Assembly (NCBI GenBank): GCA_016929355.1 | Contig: JAFGJA010000322.1 | Location: 1-48,058, forward strand | Origin: Anaerolineae bacterium | Lineage (GTDB): Bacteria > Chloroflexota > Anaerolineae > Aggregatilineales > Aggregatilineaceae | Direction: 5' to 3' | Length of the DNA: 48,058 bases | Shown here: one piece after another, positions 9,077 to 17,824 of the stretch | Numbering within the stretch: position 1 is the first letter of the stretch | Layout: the number at the start of each line of letters is the position of its first letter | Notes under the pieces: model-generated | Databases searched by the model: none | Told to the model about the DNA's origin: nothing | The model's input: only the letters and a program-made list of their open reading frames with translations | Made by a program: the position numbers and the translations under genes

Positions 9077-11946
9077 GACGTTGTCTAGTTATTGGCCTGG
9101 GGGAAGACAGCCGCCCTACGCTTGAACATACTCAAAAATCCTTTGCCACAGCTAACGCCGCCAATGATTTGCGCACGTTGTGGATCACGTCTGAGAATCC
9201 GGTGGATACCGATCTAAATACGTTAACGCTATCGCTGACGCATAAAAACCTCACCCAACTCTATTATCAGCCTGAAGTGCGCGCGTGGTCAGGCCCGAAC
9301 TGGCGCGAGTGGAAAGAACAGCTTGCGTACAATCGCTTGTATGGCAAACTGGCCCTTTACTGGCATCGACGGCGCGTTGGTGAACATATCATCGCGCTCA
9401 TTAATGAGATCAACCGTGACGACAGCCAACGACTCAACCTGTATCTGGTGGCCTCACTCACCGATCCGTTTGCGAGTGGTGCGCTGCTAGATATGGCCTA
9501 CCTACTGCACCGCACAGCCTTAGCCCGCAGTGGGCGCGTTTACGGAATATTGTTAGTACCCGATACTTTCCATAAACTGTCTACCGGTGAGGCGGGTATT
9601 GATCCGCAAGAAGAACTGCGCGCCAACTGGCGTTACGCCGTTGCCTATGCCGCCTTACGCGAACTCAATTTCGTACAAAGCGCGTGGTCGTTTTACCAGA
9701 GCCAACACCCCGAACCCGTGTTTCGTATCGAAGAAACGCATGTATCGCCTTTTCAGACCGGGGATTGTTATCTGGTTGGCGGACATCTTGATCAGGCCAG
9801 GCGCGCGATTGATCTGAACGCATTGCTGGAACAAACCGGCGATTGGATCGCACTGCATACGCTTACGCCATTTGCCGATTATATTTCTGTGTCGGAAGCC
9901 AATCGCGGACTGGTCAGCAGTTTTGGTATTGTCGCCGGTCCCGCCCGCATCATGGATAACCGGGATACCCGGCTAAATGAGATGACCCAGTGCATTCTGG
10001 ACTACATGCTGCGGAATCCAAACGAGGGCAACGAAACCGCGCTGCGCGTGGATCGCTGGTTTTCACTGCCTGAAACCAATATTCGGGTAGATGAATTTGT
10101 CGAATTATTATCGCAACCCCCGCGACAAACGACAGTTTCGCCATTTGCCTTACGGCTTTCCAATCGAGCGCGGCACGAATTGGATGAACGCGACGCTATC
10201 TTTGCCAAAGCGGTTCGCATTTTGCACGAACAAGAAACCCAACTCGCCCAACACATCCAGACCCAACAACAGACCATGCTGGAAACGATTGACGAAGAAC
10301 TCACCGCATGGCGAGACCGCTATGAGGGCACATTCCCCTCAATTATCGCCCTGCATACCTATATTATCCAGCAGGCGGACAAAATCCTGCGGGCGGGGCG
10401 CACCCAACTCAACCAGATTGAGCAAGAAACATCCACCGCCGCCCGTTTGATGAAAGATTACCGCAGCCAGTTTCTCTATATTGGCAAAGGGTATCCATTC
10501 ACGCAAACGCTTGCTATTCCAGCCCTGTTAATCGTGATTCTGGTTGCGGCAGCTCTCTATATTGCGGCTCAACCGATTGCCTTACTCGCCTGGCTGCTGC
10601 TCAGTCTAACCCTACCTATCACGCTCATCATTCAATTGCAGAACCAGCATTTCCGGCGCGTGCGTAGAAATTTCATTGATGCGCAAACGCTGTTTCTAAA
10701 CCAGCAGCGCCAACTCATGATGACCAGCATTCACAGCGCGTATCAGCAACGATTGCTCGATGGCTTAGAACGCAAGTTGTCAATACCTAATGATTCGACC
10801 AGCCACACCACAAACAATCTGCGCATTGAGCATATCAGCACAGCTTGTAGAACCCTGTTGAGCCAACTGACAGATACGGACATTACGCCCAGCCCGGCAG
10901 TAGAGGAACAGATCACACCCTTACTGCCCGAAATTGCGAATCAGACCAGCACCCGATTATGGGAATTGGAACAGAAAGAACACCCGCTCACACCGGACCA
11001 TGTACAGCGCGTAATTGCCAATATCATCGAACACCATTTACGCATAGAACTGGAATCCAACGAAAAAGATCATCTTGATCAACTCGTTGCTACACAAACT
11101 GAGCACGCGCTAACATTGCTCGCCACAAATGATACCCGTATTGATGAACGACTGCGCCAACCAACGCAAAAGATCATTGGCCTTGAAGGATGGAGCAAAC
11201 AGACGATCAGTGAAATGGCGGGTGAGCAATATAACAACGCCGTTCGTCTGTTTGATCTCACCTCCGAAGAAGAAACCGAGACATACCGGGTGTGGCGCGA
11301 AGGGACTATGCAAGAACGCTGGTTCGTGACGCTGCACCTGCGCAATAATATCCCGCTACAAGCCATCTTGGACTTGAATCAATGGCAGATGGCTTATCAA
11401 AACATGTGTTATGTCCCTGAATTACAGCAAATGCAGCGCTGTTTTTTGCATCCCACACGCGCCGGAATTGCCACACCAGATATTATGCTGCCGCAAGCCA
11501 GCGAGTTTGAACACCTCCCCCTGGTCATCATGGCATTTGTTGTCCTCCTGCGTTTTAGTAATCAGATCAAACTTGAGCAAGATTTATGCCGCGCGACAGG
11601 TGTTCCCGGTGATCCGCGCGCCAACTTTGACGAGTTGTGTGGTGCGTTAGCAGAAAATCCAGATTTAGTATTTCAAACCGATCTGCGTGACTGGCTTAAT
11701 CCGCGCATGGATGCAGACCTGGCGCAGTTACGCGAAGTGTGGCAGGAATTGATGAATCCCAAACCCAGATTTTCGGAAACGTATGCGGATTGGGAAGTGT
11801 GGACCATTGAGCAAATCGACGCGCTGTTAGCCCGGCGGAGCGCCCCGCGCAGCCTGTATGCACTGGCACAGATCGTTGAAAAATTAGTGATTACACCCGA
11901 AGAAATTCGCAGCAAGCGCGCACAATATAGCGGCGTCATGCGGTAA
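9073..11946 (+). CDS. Degenerate tubulin-like protein with two internal membrane segments
   Basis: The 957-residue product aligns by eye with the preceding tubulin-like protein. GLGED (8-12) replaces GLGGSG, and YGKLALYWHR (90-99) matches the LGRIALF motif. The signature region reads SLTDPFASGALLDMAYLL, so the GGTGAG loop is lost while the flanking strand and helix remain. It is therefore probably a pseudo-GTPase. About residues 477-520 form two adjacent hydrophobic segments within a helical, coiled-coil-prone region, which would anchor it to the membrane. The start overlaps the previous stop as ATGA, with GAGG upstream, so translation is coupled. The intact/degenerate pair recalls partner subunits of a heteropolymer, but that is speculation. 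It could instead be a membrane receptor for filaments. Confidence 0.78.
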   Translation: MRRCLVIGLGEDSRPTLEHTQKSFATANAANDLRTLWITSENPVDTDLNTLTLSLTHKNLTQLYYQPEVRAWSGPNWREWKEQLAYNRLYGKLALYWHRRRVGEHIIALINEINRDDSQRLNLYLVASLTDPFASGALLDMAYLLHRTALARSGRVYGILLVPDTFHKLSTGEAGIDPQEELRANWRYAVAYAALRELNFVQSAWSFYQSQHPEPVFRIEETHVSPFQTGDCYLVGGHLDQARRAIDLNALLEQTGDWIALHTLTPFADYISVSEANRGLVSSFGIVAGPARIMDNRDTRLNEMTQCILDYMLRNPNEGNETALRVDRWFSLPETNIRVDEFVELLSQPPRQTTVSPFALRLSNRARHELDERDAIFAKAVRILHEQETQLAQHIQTQQQTMLETIDEELTAWRDRYEGTFPSIIALHTYIIQQADKILRAGRTQLNQIEQETSTAARLMKDYRSQFLYIGKGYPFTQTLAIPALLIVILVAAALYIAAQPIALLAWLLLSLTLPITLIIQLQNQHFRRVRRNFIDAQTLFLNQQRQLMMTSIHSAYQQRLLDGLERKLSIPNDSTSHTTNNLRIEHISTACRTLLSQLTDTDITPSPAVEEQITPLLPEIANQTSTRLWELEQKEHPLTPDHVQRVIANIIEHHLRIELESNEKDHLDQLVATQTEHALTLLATNDTRIDERLRQPTQKIIGLEGWSKQTISEMAGEQYNNAVRLFDLTSEEETETYRVWREGTMQERWFVTLHLRNNIPLQAILDLNQWQMAYQNMCYVPELQQMQRCFLHPTRAGIATPDIMLPQASEFEHLPLVIMAFVVLLRFSNQIKLEQDLCRATGVPGDPRANFDELCGALAENPDLVFQTDLRDWLNPRMDADLAQLREVWQELMNPKPRFSETYADWEVWTIEQIDALLARRSAPRSLYALAQIVEKLVITPEEIRSKRAQYSGVMR

Positions 11947-11973
11947 GGGTGGGGAGCAGAGAGGGGTTTTACG

Positions 11974-12996
11974 TTGTCAGATTCATTTAAAATCGGGATT
12001 TGGGGAACTTCACGCGCGGGCAAAACAACATTTCTAGCGATGTTGTACCACACATTTCTTTCCCAGCACGACACCTGGAGCATCCGGGCTGAAAATGAGG
12101 CTCGCCTGTTTGTTGAAACAGCCTTTGAAGATATTTTTAGCGGGCGTTCCTTCCCTGAAAAAACCGTTCGCGCCCAACAATACCAGTACACGATCACCCA
12201 TAAATCAACCCAACAAACATTCATTCTTGAATTTCTGGATGCACCGGGCGAGTTATTTGAGATTTACTATCAGCGCAAGCGGCGCAATGAAAACGTGGTA
12301 GTTGCACAAAGCGAAACCGAACCCCAACTGGCTAATTTGAGCGCAAACGAGTTGTTTAATTATCTCGCTCAATGTGATGGGCTGCTGATATTCATTGATC
12401 CATTGTGGGAATCTAGACCGCATGGGCGGCTGACTTATGCCCAACTGCTCTACCAACTCTTTGAAGATTTACGCCTGGAACGCCCGGATAATCCCCCATT
12501 GGCGGCGTTCTGTCTGGTCAAGGTTGATGGGGTCGATGATTTGTGGGAGACTCGCTTAGATCAAAACCATGCCTGTTACCGGCATAATCCGGCACAACCG
12601 GTTGATAACTGCACCAAACACTGCCCCGTCCTGCAACACATCGGCTGGCAGTTTATGGTGAATCATCTGCCGGGGTTGCTGCCCAATGATCACGCCAAAT
12701 GCTTTACGCTTTCTTCCATTGGGCGCTTTCAAACGGAAGAAACGGACTGGCAACTTAATGTTGGGCTGGGGCACGCCTGGCGGCGCCCACTCTCGCCGCG
12801 CCCGCCCGTGATCAACATGCCGATCATCAACAACGAGCTAGCAGGCGATATTCGTGATATGCCCGTGACGGAAACATTAGAGCCAAGATCGATCAACCGG
12901 ATTGATAAAATTGCGCCCTACAACCTGCTCGCCCCGTTGCTGTGGATGTTAGATGCGCGCCTCTATGATAATGGCAACCCCAATACCATCGTGTAA
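11974..12996 (+). CDS. P-loop GTPase of a distinct family
   Basis: A 340-residue soluble protein. The Walker A motif GTSRAGKTT spans residues 11-19. LDAPG (88-92) gives the DxxG switch element. LIFIDPL (137-143) and LVKVD (181-185) occupy the positions of the next strand and the N/T-KxD base-recognition motif, with V in place of N/T. There is a cysteine-rich patch around 205-222. The start is TTG, well supported by GAGAGGGG seven bases upstream; no better ATG is nearby. It ends with TAATAA. A distinct GTPase is one of the named partners of the FtsZ-like/VWA system predicted by Makarova and Koonin, which fits this neighbourhood. Likely role: a nucleotide switch controlling assembly. Whether it prefers GTP over ATP cannot be told from sequence. 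Confidence 0.82.
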   Translation: MSDSFKIGIWGTSRAGKTTFLAMLYHTFLSQHDTWSIRAENEARLFVETAFEDIFSGRSFPEKTVRAQQYQYTITHKSTQQTFILEFLDAPGELFEIYYQRKRRNENVVVAQSETEPQLANLSANELFNYLAQCDGLLIFIDPLWESRPHGRLTYAQLLYQLFEDLRLERPDNPPLAAFCLVKVDGVDDLWETRLDQNHACYRHNPAQPVDNCTKHCPVLQHIGWQFMVNHLPGLLPNDHAKCFTLSSIGRFQTEETDWQLNVGLGHAWRRPLSPRPPVINMPIINNELAGDIRDMPVTETLEPRSINRIDKIAPYNLLAPLLWMLDARLYDNGNPNTIV

Positions 12997-13685
12997 TAAA
13001 TGCGTCCATCACTGCCGGACGTATAGGCTACCCCAATTTCGGTGAATAGTGGATTCATCATGTTTTCCCGATGCCCTTGACTATTCCACCAACTGGTAAA
13101 GGCTTGATTCGAGTCAATCTGGAATTGGTACAACACATTTTCGCCAACGGCGCGAAAATCGTAGCCTGCCGCCTGCACCCGATCAGCCGGACGTGATCCA
13201 TCTGACCCGGCATGGTCCAAAAAGGAATTCTGCGCCATATCGTTGCTGTGACCCTGTGCTACCGAGGTCAGCACCGGGTTAATCTGCACTTCTTGTAGAC
13301 CGGCAGCCGTGCGAGCTTCATTGACTAACCGCACGATTTCGGTTTCCTGCGTGTGATCTGCGGCAAAAACGCTTGTCGGAGAAACGCCAGGGGTACGCGA
13401 TGGCCGGACAAACTGTGCCGTTTGCGTGAGCCGCAGCGCGTTGAGTTCCGCAAAGTTTGATGGCGTCATCGTGCTCGTTACCTGATCAACCACTACGGCA
13501 GAAGAAACAGTCGGGTGTTGATCACTCTCTCTTGACTCATTGAATATGAATAACCCCACTGCGGTGATACCGCCAACAAGCACCAGTAATACAATCACCG
13601 CCAGCACAATTTTTACTCGACGCTGGCGTTGTTGGCGGCGGCGCTGAAGCTCACGTTCACGTACCGATGAAATGTTGAATGTCAC
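12963..13685 (-). CDS. Membrane-anchored CAP/SCP-domain protein
   Basis: A 240-residue protein with a basic N-terminus, one membrane segment (about 25-48) and a Ser/Thr-rich spacer. A C-terminal CAP (SCP/PR-1) domain runs from about 113 to the end, with AxxHSNDMAQNSFLDH, GENV, and GHRENMMNP followed by EIGVAY as in bacterial CAP proteins. The topology puts the CAP domain outside the cell. The start is GTG (13683-13685) with only a weak ribosome site. It lies 18 bases after a VWA gene and is the last gene of the long minus-strand operon. Its 3' end overlaps the end of the plus-strand GTPase gene by 34 bases. Bacterial CAP domains are poorly understood; a cell-wall or ligand-binding role is possible. 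Confidence 0.85.
   Translation of the reverse strand: MTFNISSVRERELQRRRQQRQRRVKIVLAVIVLLVLVGGITAVGLFIFNESRESDQHPTVSSAVVVDQVTSTMTPSNFAELNALRLTQTAQFVRPSRTPGVSPTSVFAADHTQETEIVRLVNEARTAAGLQEVQINPVLTSVAQGHSNDMAQNSFLDHAGSDGSRPADRVQAAGYDFRAVGENVLYQFQIDSNQAFTSWWNSQGHRENMMNPLFTEIGVAYTSGSDGRIYYTMVLGLPLS
13001..13023 (+). terminator. Possible weak hairpin after the plus-strand operon
   Basis: Right after the TAATAA end of the GTPase gene, TGCGTCC and GGACGTA can pair over seven positions (one G-U) around a nine-base loop. No U-tract follows, and the hairpin lies inside the coding region of the opposing CAP gene. It could mark the transcript end but is weak evidence for a true intrinsic terminator. Confidence 0.25.
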
Positions 13686-13703
13686 GTGTTATACGCCTAA
13701 AAC

Positions 13704-16376
13704 TTAGAATGTCATCATGCCCGCTTGCCCACCGAAACCGTAGTCATCCGGGTCTTTCAACAGATGGTACACAACACGGTCCTGGGGCATGGGTTCACCT
13801 AAATCAAAGCCCGTGCGCTGGTGAAGAGTCAGCATACTGCCGGGCGTCATCACCCGCGATTGAATGATCTGCTCACGCTGGTTCCATGCGTCAATCCGCA
13901 CCTGGCGCTGATTTGACATACGATCCGTATCACAGGTAATACGCAAGCGTGTGATCGGCGCTTCACGCGGAAGTTGGCGACGCTTTAAGGTGATGGTGTT
14001 GGAATTTTTCGCATCAAGACTGAAATGCCATATTTCATCTTTTTCATTATGAGACAAATCCATCCGCGCGATGACTAACGTGCCATGCGCCGGATGCTTC
14101 CTGCGCCGCCGTTGGCGAATAACTATGGCGGTAGTCAGTCCGATCACCAGCAGCACAAGCAACACAACGCCCGCATAAAACACATAAAGCATGGGATTAG
14201 TCACCCGCTCGACGGTCACGCGGAAATGGCTGGCCTGTGGATTAAGAACATAACGATCCTGCAATTCGCCCTGCATCGTAACTTCAAGATGATACGTACC
14301 TTTGGGGAGATCGCTCACGCTGGTGTAGTACTGTCCGGGTTGGGGACCTGTATTGAAAACCAGATCGCGCACTTCACCCGATTTGTCATCGAACAATTGC
14401 ACCGTCAACACCGGCGAGCCAGCAGGATCAGCCAATGGGGGCACAGCGATCAGTGTGTTATCATCATCCAGGCGCGTTTCAAAGACAATGTCCAGGTCCG
14501 TTGCAGTTAACGGCGGAAAACCTTCTGTCACGTTTTGTTCGGTATTCGGGGCCGGTTCCAGCACAAAAAGGCTAATCATGATGCTGGGCAGCACGCTCAC
14601 CGGCCCAACACGCACAGAGCCAATGGGCGCACTCGATTGTGCGGACACATCCAGATAGAGCGAGCCATTTGTCATCGCTTCGGTCCAAGTGATCCCGGCG
14701 GTATACTGACCATCACCATCAGGATCGGTAAATTCAACTGGCACGATCTCTGTATCCAGCGCATCAACGACTCGGGCGGTGATCTGAATAGCTGAATCTT
14801 GCACGATAGTGCCCGCATCATCCACCACACGCGCGGTTAATTGCACCTCCTCACCGACCAGATAGGCATCAGCCGGAAAATCATCTACTTGCAAGATCAA
14901 TTCACTTACAGTGAACGTATTGAGATCGGATTGGTCAAAAATAATATAATCTTCCCCGGTGGGCAATGTAACACTTGCCGTCAATCCCAGGGTATAGGTC
15001 CCATTCAGGTCTGCCGGATAAACAGTGCTATATGCACCGGGTTGCGTGGATGTAAGCGGCAAGCGCGTTTCAGTCCCATCTGGCAGAGTTAGACGCGCTT
15101 CGACAGCAAGGTCATACGGCGGTGGATAACTGTTGAGTGGAGTTTGGGTCGTGGCGTCAGTCAATGTCACCGTCAACGGCACATCATCGTACTGCCGGAA
15201 TGACCCGCCTGTCACATCTGCCGTTACATCAAGTGGAATCAATTCAAGATAGATGTCAATTCGGTCATTTTGCGACCCGACTTCAAATACCCAATCACCC
15301 GGCACAGGGTTAACAATCGTCCACACTTCAATGGGGCGATCCTGATTGCTGATCGTTACGTCGGGATCGTTAGCCGCCAATGGCAGACCGTTGGATTGTG
15401 TGATCGACAGAACCCCCGGCGAATTACTCGACTTAAACAGCGAGACACGCATTAATCGCTGGTAAGGTGGCACAAAAACAGTATTTATGCCGGGAACAAG
15501 CTGTTGGGCATCGGTCAATCCGCCGCTGGTTTGGTCTTCGCCTGTCGAGGAAACCACCTGGGCCAGAATGCGATAAAACTGCACACCAACCTGCTGATTT
15601 GTTTCCACGAGCGTAGCGCGTTCGGGCAGACCAACAACAGATTGCCAGTCAGCGCTGCGCGTTTGCCAGACATCGCCCGTCGCATCAAGAGCCAGAACAT
15701 AAATCTGGTAGGCGAGTGGAGGAAAGGCACGCTGCACCAGATCGTTCACCGTATCCATGTGCTGCTGCTGGCCGAGGGCGCTTTCACACGAAAAAAAGTT
15801 CGGGCCGGATACGACACAGGGTTGCCCATCCGTGAACAAAATGATCACGCGCAAATGCGACTGATTCGGGTCAGGGGGCAGCGTGTCAAACATGGTTTGG
15901 GCCATCTCAAACGCCGATACAAAGTTAGTATTCCCCAGATTCACTGACCCAAACGTATTGGCTGAAAGTTGGTCGAGAATACCCTGGCGCGTGTTATCCC
16001 ATTCCATCTGGGTAGGTGCGACCTCTGTCCAGTTGAGCGTAACCACCGCATCATCGCCAAAGTTAATGACGGCGGCGCGCACAGTCAGATCGGGCGCAAC
16101 AAGCAGCCGATACTCACCAAGCGTATCCAGCGCATACTGCACCGCTTCAAACCGCAGTTGCAATGGATCGGTTGCTTCGCGGTCAGGATAACCAAAATCT
16201 GCGCCGCCCATGCTGCCGCTTTGATCGACCAAAAACAGCAGGTCCAGACCAGTATAGGCGGGTGATGTATCTTGGGCCTGGGCTAAACTACATACTCCCC
16301 CCTCTACCAGCCAGATCACAATCACCAACAGGCTGCTTATCCATCGTTTATTCATCGTTGTCATCGTCCTCGTCAT
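13704..16376 (-). CDS. VWA-domain membrane protein (module without its own tubulin-like gene)
   Basis: An 890-residue protein: signal peptide, classical VWA domain with DQSGS metal-site motif (residues 51-55) and later FTDGQP, several beta-sandwich repeats, one membrane segment (about 732-754), RRRRK stop-transfer residues, then a cytosolic domain of 131 residues beginning HGTLVIAR. The same GTL-type domain follows the membrane segment in two other VWA proteins of this locus. Three start codons are possible. The third (16353-16355, ATG of MNKRW) gives the most typical signal peptide, overlaps the upstream stop as ATGAATAA and has GAGG twelve bases before it, so it may be the real start. It follows the disordered acidic protein and precedes the CAP protein. 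Unlike the other VWA genes it is not followed by a tubulin-like gene. Confidence 0.87.
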   Translation of the reverse strand: MTRTMTTMNKRWISSLLVIVIWLVEGGVCSLAQAQDTSPAYTGLDLLFLVDQSGSMGGADFGYPDREATDPLQLRFEAVQYALDTLGEYRLLVAPDLTVRAAVINFGDDAVVTLNWTEVAPTQMEWDNTRQGILDQLSANTFGSVNLGNTNFVSAFEMAQTMFDTLPPDPNQSHLRVIILFTDGQPCVVSGPNFFSCESALGQQQHMDTVNDLVQRAFPPLAYQIYVLALDATGDVWQTRSADWQSVVGLPERATLVETNQQVGVQFYRILAQVVSSTGEDQTSGGLTDAQQLVPGINTVFVPPYQRLMRVSLFKSSNSPGVLSITQSNGLPLAANDPDVTISNQDRPIEVWTIVNPVPGDWVFEVGSQNDRIDIYLELIPLDVTADVTGGSFRQYDDVPLTVTLTDATTQTPLNSYPPPYDLAVEARLTLPDGTETRLPLTSTQPGAYSTVYPADLNGTYTLGLTASVTLPTGEDYIIFDQSDLNTFTVSELILQVDDFPADAYLVGEEVQLTARVVDDAGTIVQDSAIQITARVVDALDTEIVPVEFTDPDGDGQYTAGITWTEAMTNGSLYLDVSAQSSAPIGSVRVGPVSVLPSIMISLFVLEPAPNTEQNVTEGFPPLTATDLDIVFETRLDDDNTLIAVPPLADPAGSPVLTVQLFDDKSGEVRDLVFNTGPQPGQYYTSVSDLPKGTYHLEVTMQGELQDRYVLNPQASHFRVTVERVTNPMLYVFYAGVVLLVLLVIGLTTAIVIRQRRRRKHPAHGTLVIARMDLSHNEKDEIWHFSLDAKNSNTITLKRRQLPREAPITRLRITCDTDRMSNQRQVRIDAWNQREQIIQSRVMTPGSMLTLHQRTGFDLGEPMPQDRVVYHLLKDPDDYGFGGQAGMMTF

Positions 16377-17757
16377 TCCACCAGGACCGATCTTTATGCT
16401 GCATCTCCGCTAAAAAGGTGATCACGTTGGATAAGGTTCCATGCTCTTCGATGAGACGATCCAGATCGCGCCGCGCGATTCGCATCTGGCTGCCATCCGG
16501 CAAAGTCAGGGGCAAAGGGGCCAGTTCGTGATCGGGGTTCGTTTGCTGGGGCGTATTCGGCGCTTGTGGAAGCGCACGCGGCCCACGCGGACTGAGATCG
16601 GTAGGGCCATTGGTAAGCCGGCGCGGATAGGCAGGTCGATCATCGTCGGGCGGGGTAGCTTCCATACGGTTGATACGAGGAGACTGCGGTTCATCCTCCC
16701 AACCGCGCGGGGGATTTTTAGAGGCCCCCACTTTTTGCGTCAGGCGGCTTAACCACCCGCCGCCGCGCGGCCCCTTCGTTTCATCTTCATCGGGGATACG
16801 TGGCGCTTGACCGCGCTCAGACTGCGTTTGGCGCGGCGACGAGGCTGCGGGAGCATAGCCCAGACGCGATATAGCCGGATCGACAGAGGGGAAAGCTTCC
16901 CGTCCCTGGGCAAATACTTCGCGTTCCGAAGTCGAGCGATGATCATCATTGGCAGCAGAAACATTATTCGACATTTCAACAGCCCCAGATTCCGCTCGCC
17001 CGCCCTGCGGCTCCTCTATACTTCGGTTTTCTGTCTGATCTTCCTCAAGTGTGCGTGAACCCGACAGGCCGCTGAGTTTGTGCGTCCATGCGCCGCGCCC
17101 AGAAACACCAACTGGCCCACCGCTATCTGCGTCATCTTGCTGCTGAGTGCGATCACCCGCGCCACCCAGAATCGAAAACGATCCACCGCTGCGTTCACTT
17201 TCCCACACATCTTCATTGTCTTGATCGTTAGTTTCATCTGTCTCAAGCAGATCGGTTTCAGGTGTGTCTAACTCCTGGTCATCGTCGGTTTCGGCTCCAC
17301 CCTCATCCTCGGCCTCCAAGTCTAGACCCGAATCAGGCGCATGGTTGTCGTCTTGATCGGGTTCAGGGTCGTTGGCTACTACGTCGGATTCCTCGCCTGT
17401 CAACCATGCAATAAGCTGTGATCGCGCTTCGTCTGGATCGTCCTGGGCTTTCGCATACCACTGCCGGGACAAGTCATTGAGGATAATCTGTGGGGTTTCG
17501 CTCTCTGCATCGAGAAGTTCCGCCAGTCCAGCTTGCGCCAAAATAGGGAAAAACTCTTCCAGAATTTGGATGATCTGAATTTCACCGCGCAGCCCACCCT
17601 CAACCGGAAACCGTGACGGATCGATTTGATCGCAGATCATCTCCGCATCTAGTGGACAATCATTGCCGCCTTGGCTATCCGCATCAACAACCCCTACCAA
17701 GAGATCAACGAGATGATCATCGTCCAGCTCAAAATCGGCAATTGTCCAGATTGCCAT
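16348..17757 (-). CDS. Acidic, largely disordered protein with small folded ends
   Basis: Family not recognised. I place the start at the ATG of MAIWTIADFE (17755-17757) because GAGGAG lies seven bases upstream; the frame is open a further 14 codons but has no ribosome site there. The 469-residue product has a folded, helical N-terminal part (about 1-115). A long stretch rich in Asp/Glu and then in Arg/Gly/Pro follows, almost certainly disordered. A short conserved-looking element near the C-terminus (LPLTLPDGSQMRIARRDLD, then a helix) precedes a DDEDDDNDE tail. No membrane segment or signal peptide is present, so it is cytosolic. The shape, a flexible linker between two small domains, suits an adaptor or tether between tubulin-like polymers and membrane proteins, by analogy with flexible FtsZ linkers and partners; that is inference only. 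Confidence 0.75.
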   Translation of the reverse strand: MAIWTIADFELDDDHLVDLLVGVVDADSQGGNDCPLDAEMICDQIDPSRFPVEGGLRGEIQIIQILEEFFPILAQAGLAELLDAESETPQIILNDLSRQWYAKAQDDPDEARSQLIAWLTGEESDVVANDPEPDQDDNHAPDSGLDLEAEDEGGAETDDDQELDTPETDLLETDETNDQDNEDVWESERSGGSFSILGGAGDRTQQQDDADSGGPVGVSGRGAWTHKLSGLSGSRTLEEDQTENRSIEEPQGGRAESGAVEMSNNVSAANDDHRSTSEREVFAQGREAFPSVDPAISRLGYAPAASSPRQTQSERGQAPRIPDEDETKGPRGGGWLSRLTQKVGASKNPPRGWEDEPQSPRINRMEATPPDDDRPAYPRRLTNGPTDLSPRGPRALPQAPNTPQQTNPDHELAPLPLTLPDGSQMRIARRDLDRLIEEHGTLSNVITFLAEMQHKDRSWWNDEDDDNDE

Positions 17758-17779
17758 ATATCGCTCCTCTATTTCGCCC

Positions 17780-17812
17780 CCTGGATACCCGGCATTCAAC
17801 CGGGCATCCAGG
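17780..17812 (-). promoter_or_regulatory. Intercistronic RNA hairpin before the acidic-protein gene
   Basis: On the minus-strand transcript, CCTGGATGCCCGG and CCGGGTATCCAGG pair over 13 positions (one G-U) around a seven-base loop, between the stop of the 1850-aa gene and the start of the acidic-protein gene. No U-tract follows, so it is more likely an RNA-processing or stability element, or an attenuator, than a plain terminator. Confidence 0.55.
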
Positions 17813-17824
17813 CTGCGCTGTATG

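Noticed and set aside
16348..17799. Upstream start of the acidic protein at 17799
   Set aside because: That start lies within the intercistronic hairpin and lacks a ribosome site, whereas GAGGAG precedes the ATG at 17757 at ideal distance.
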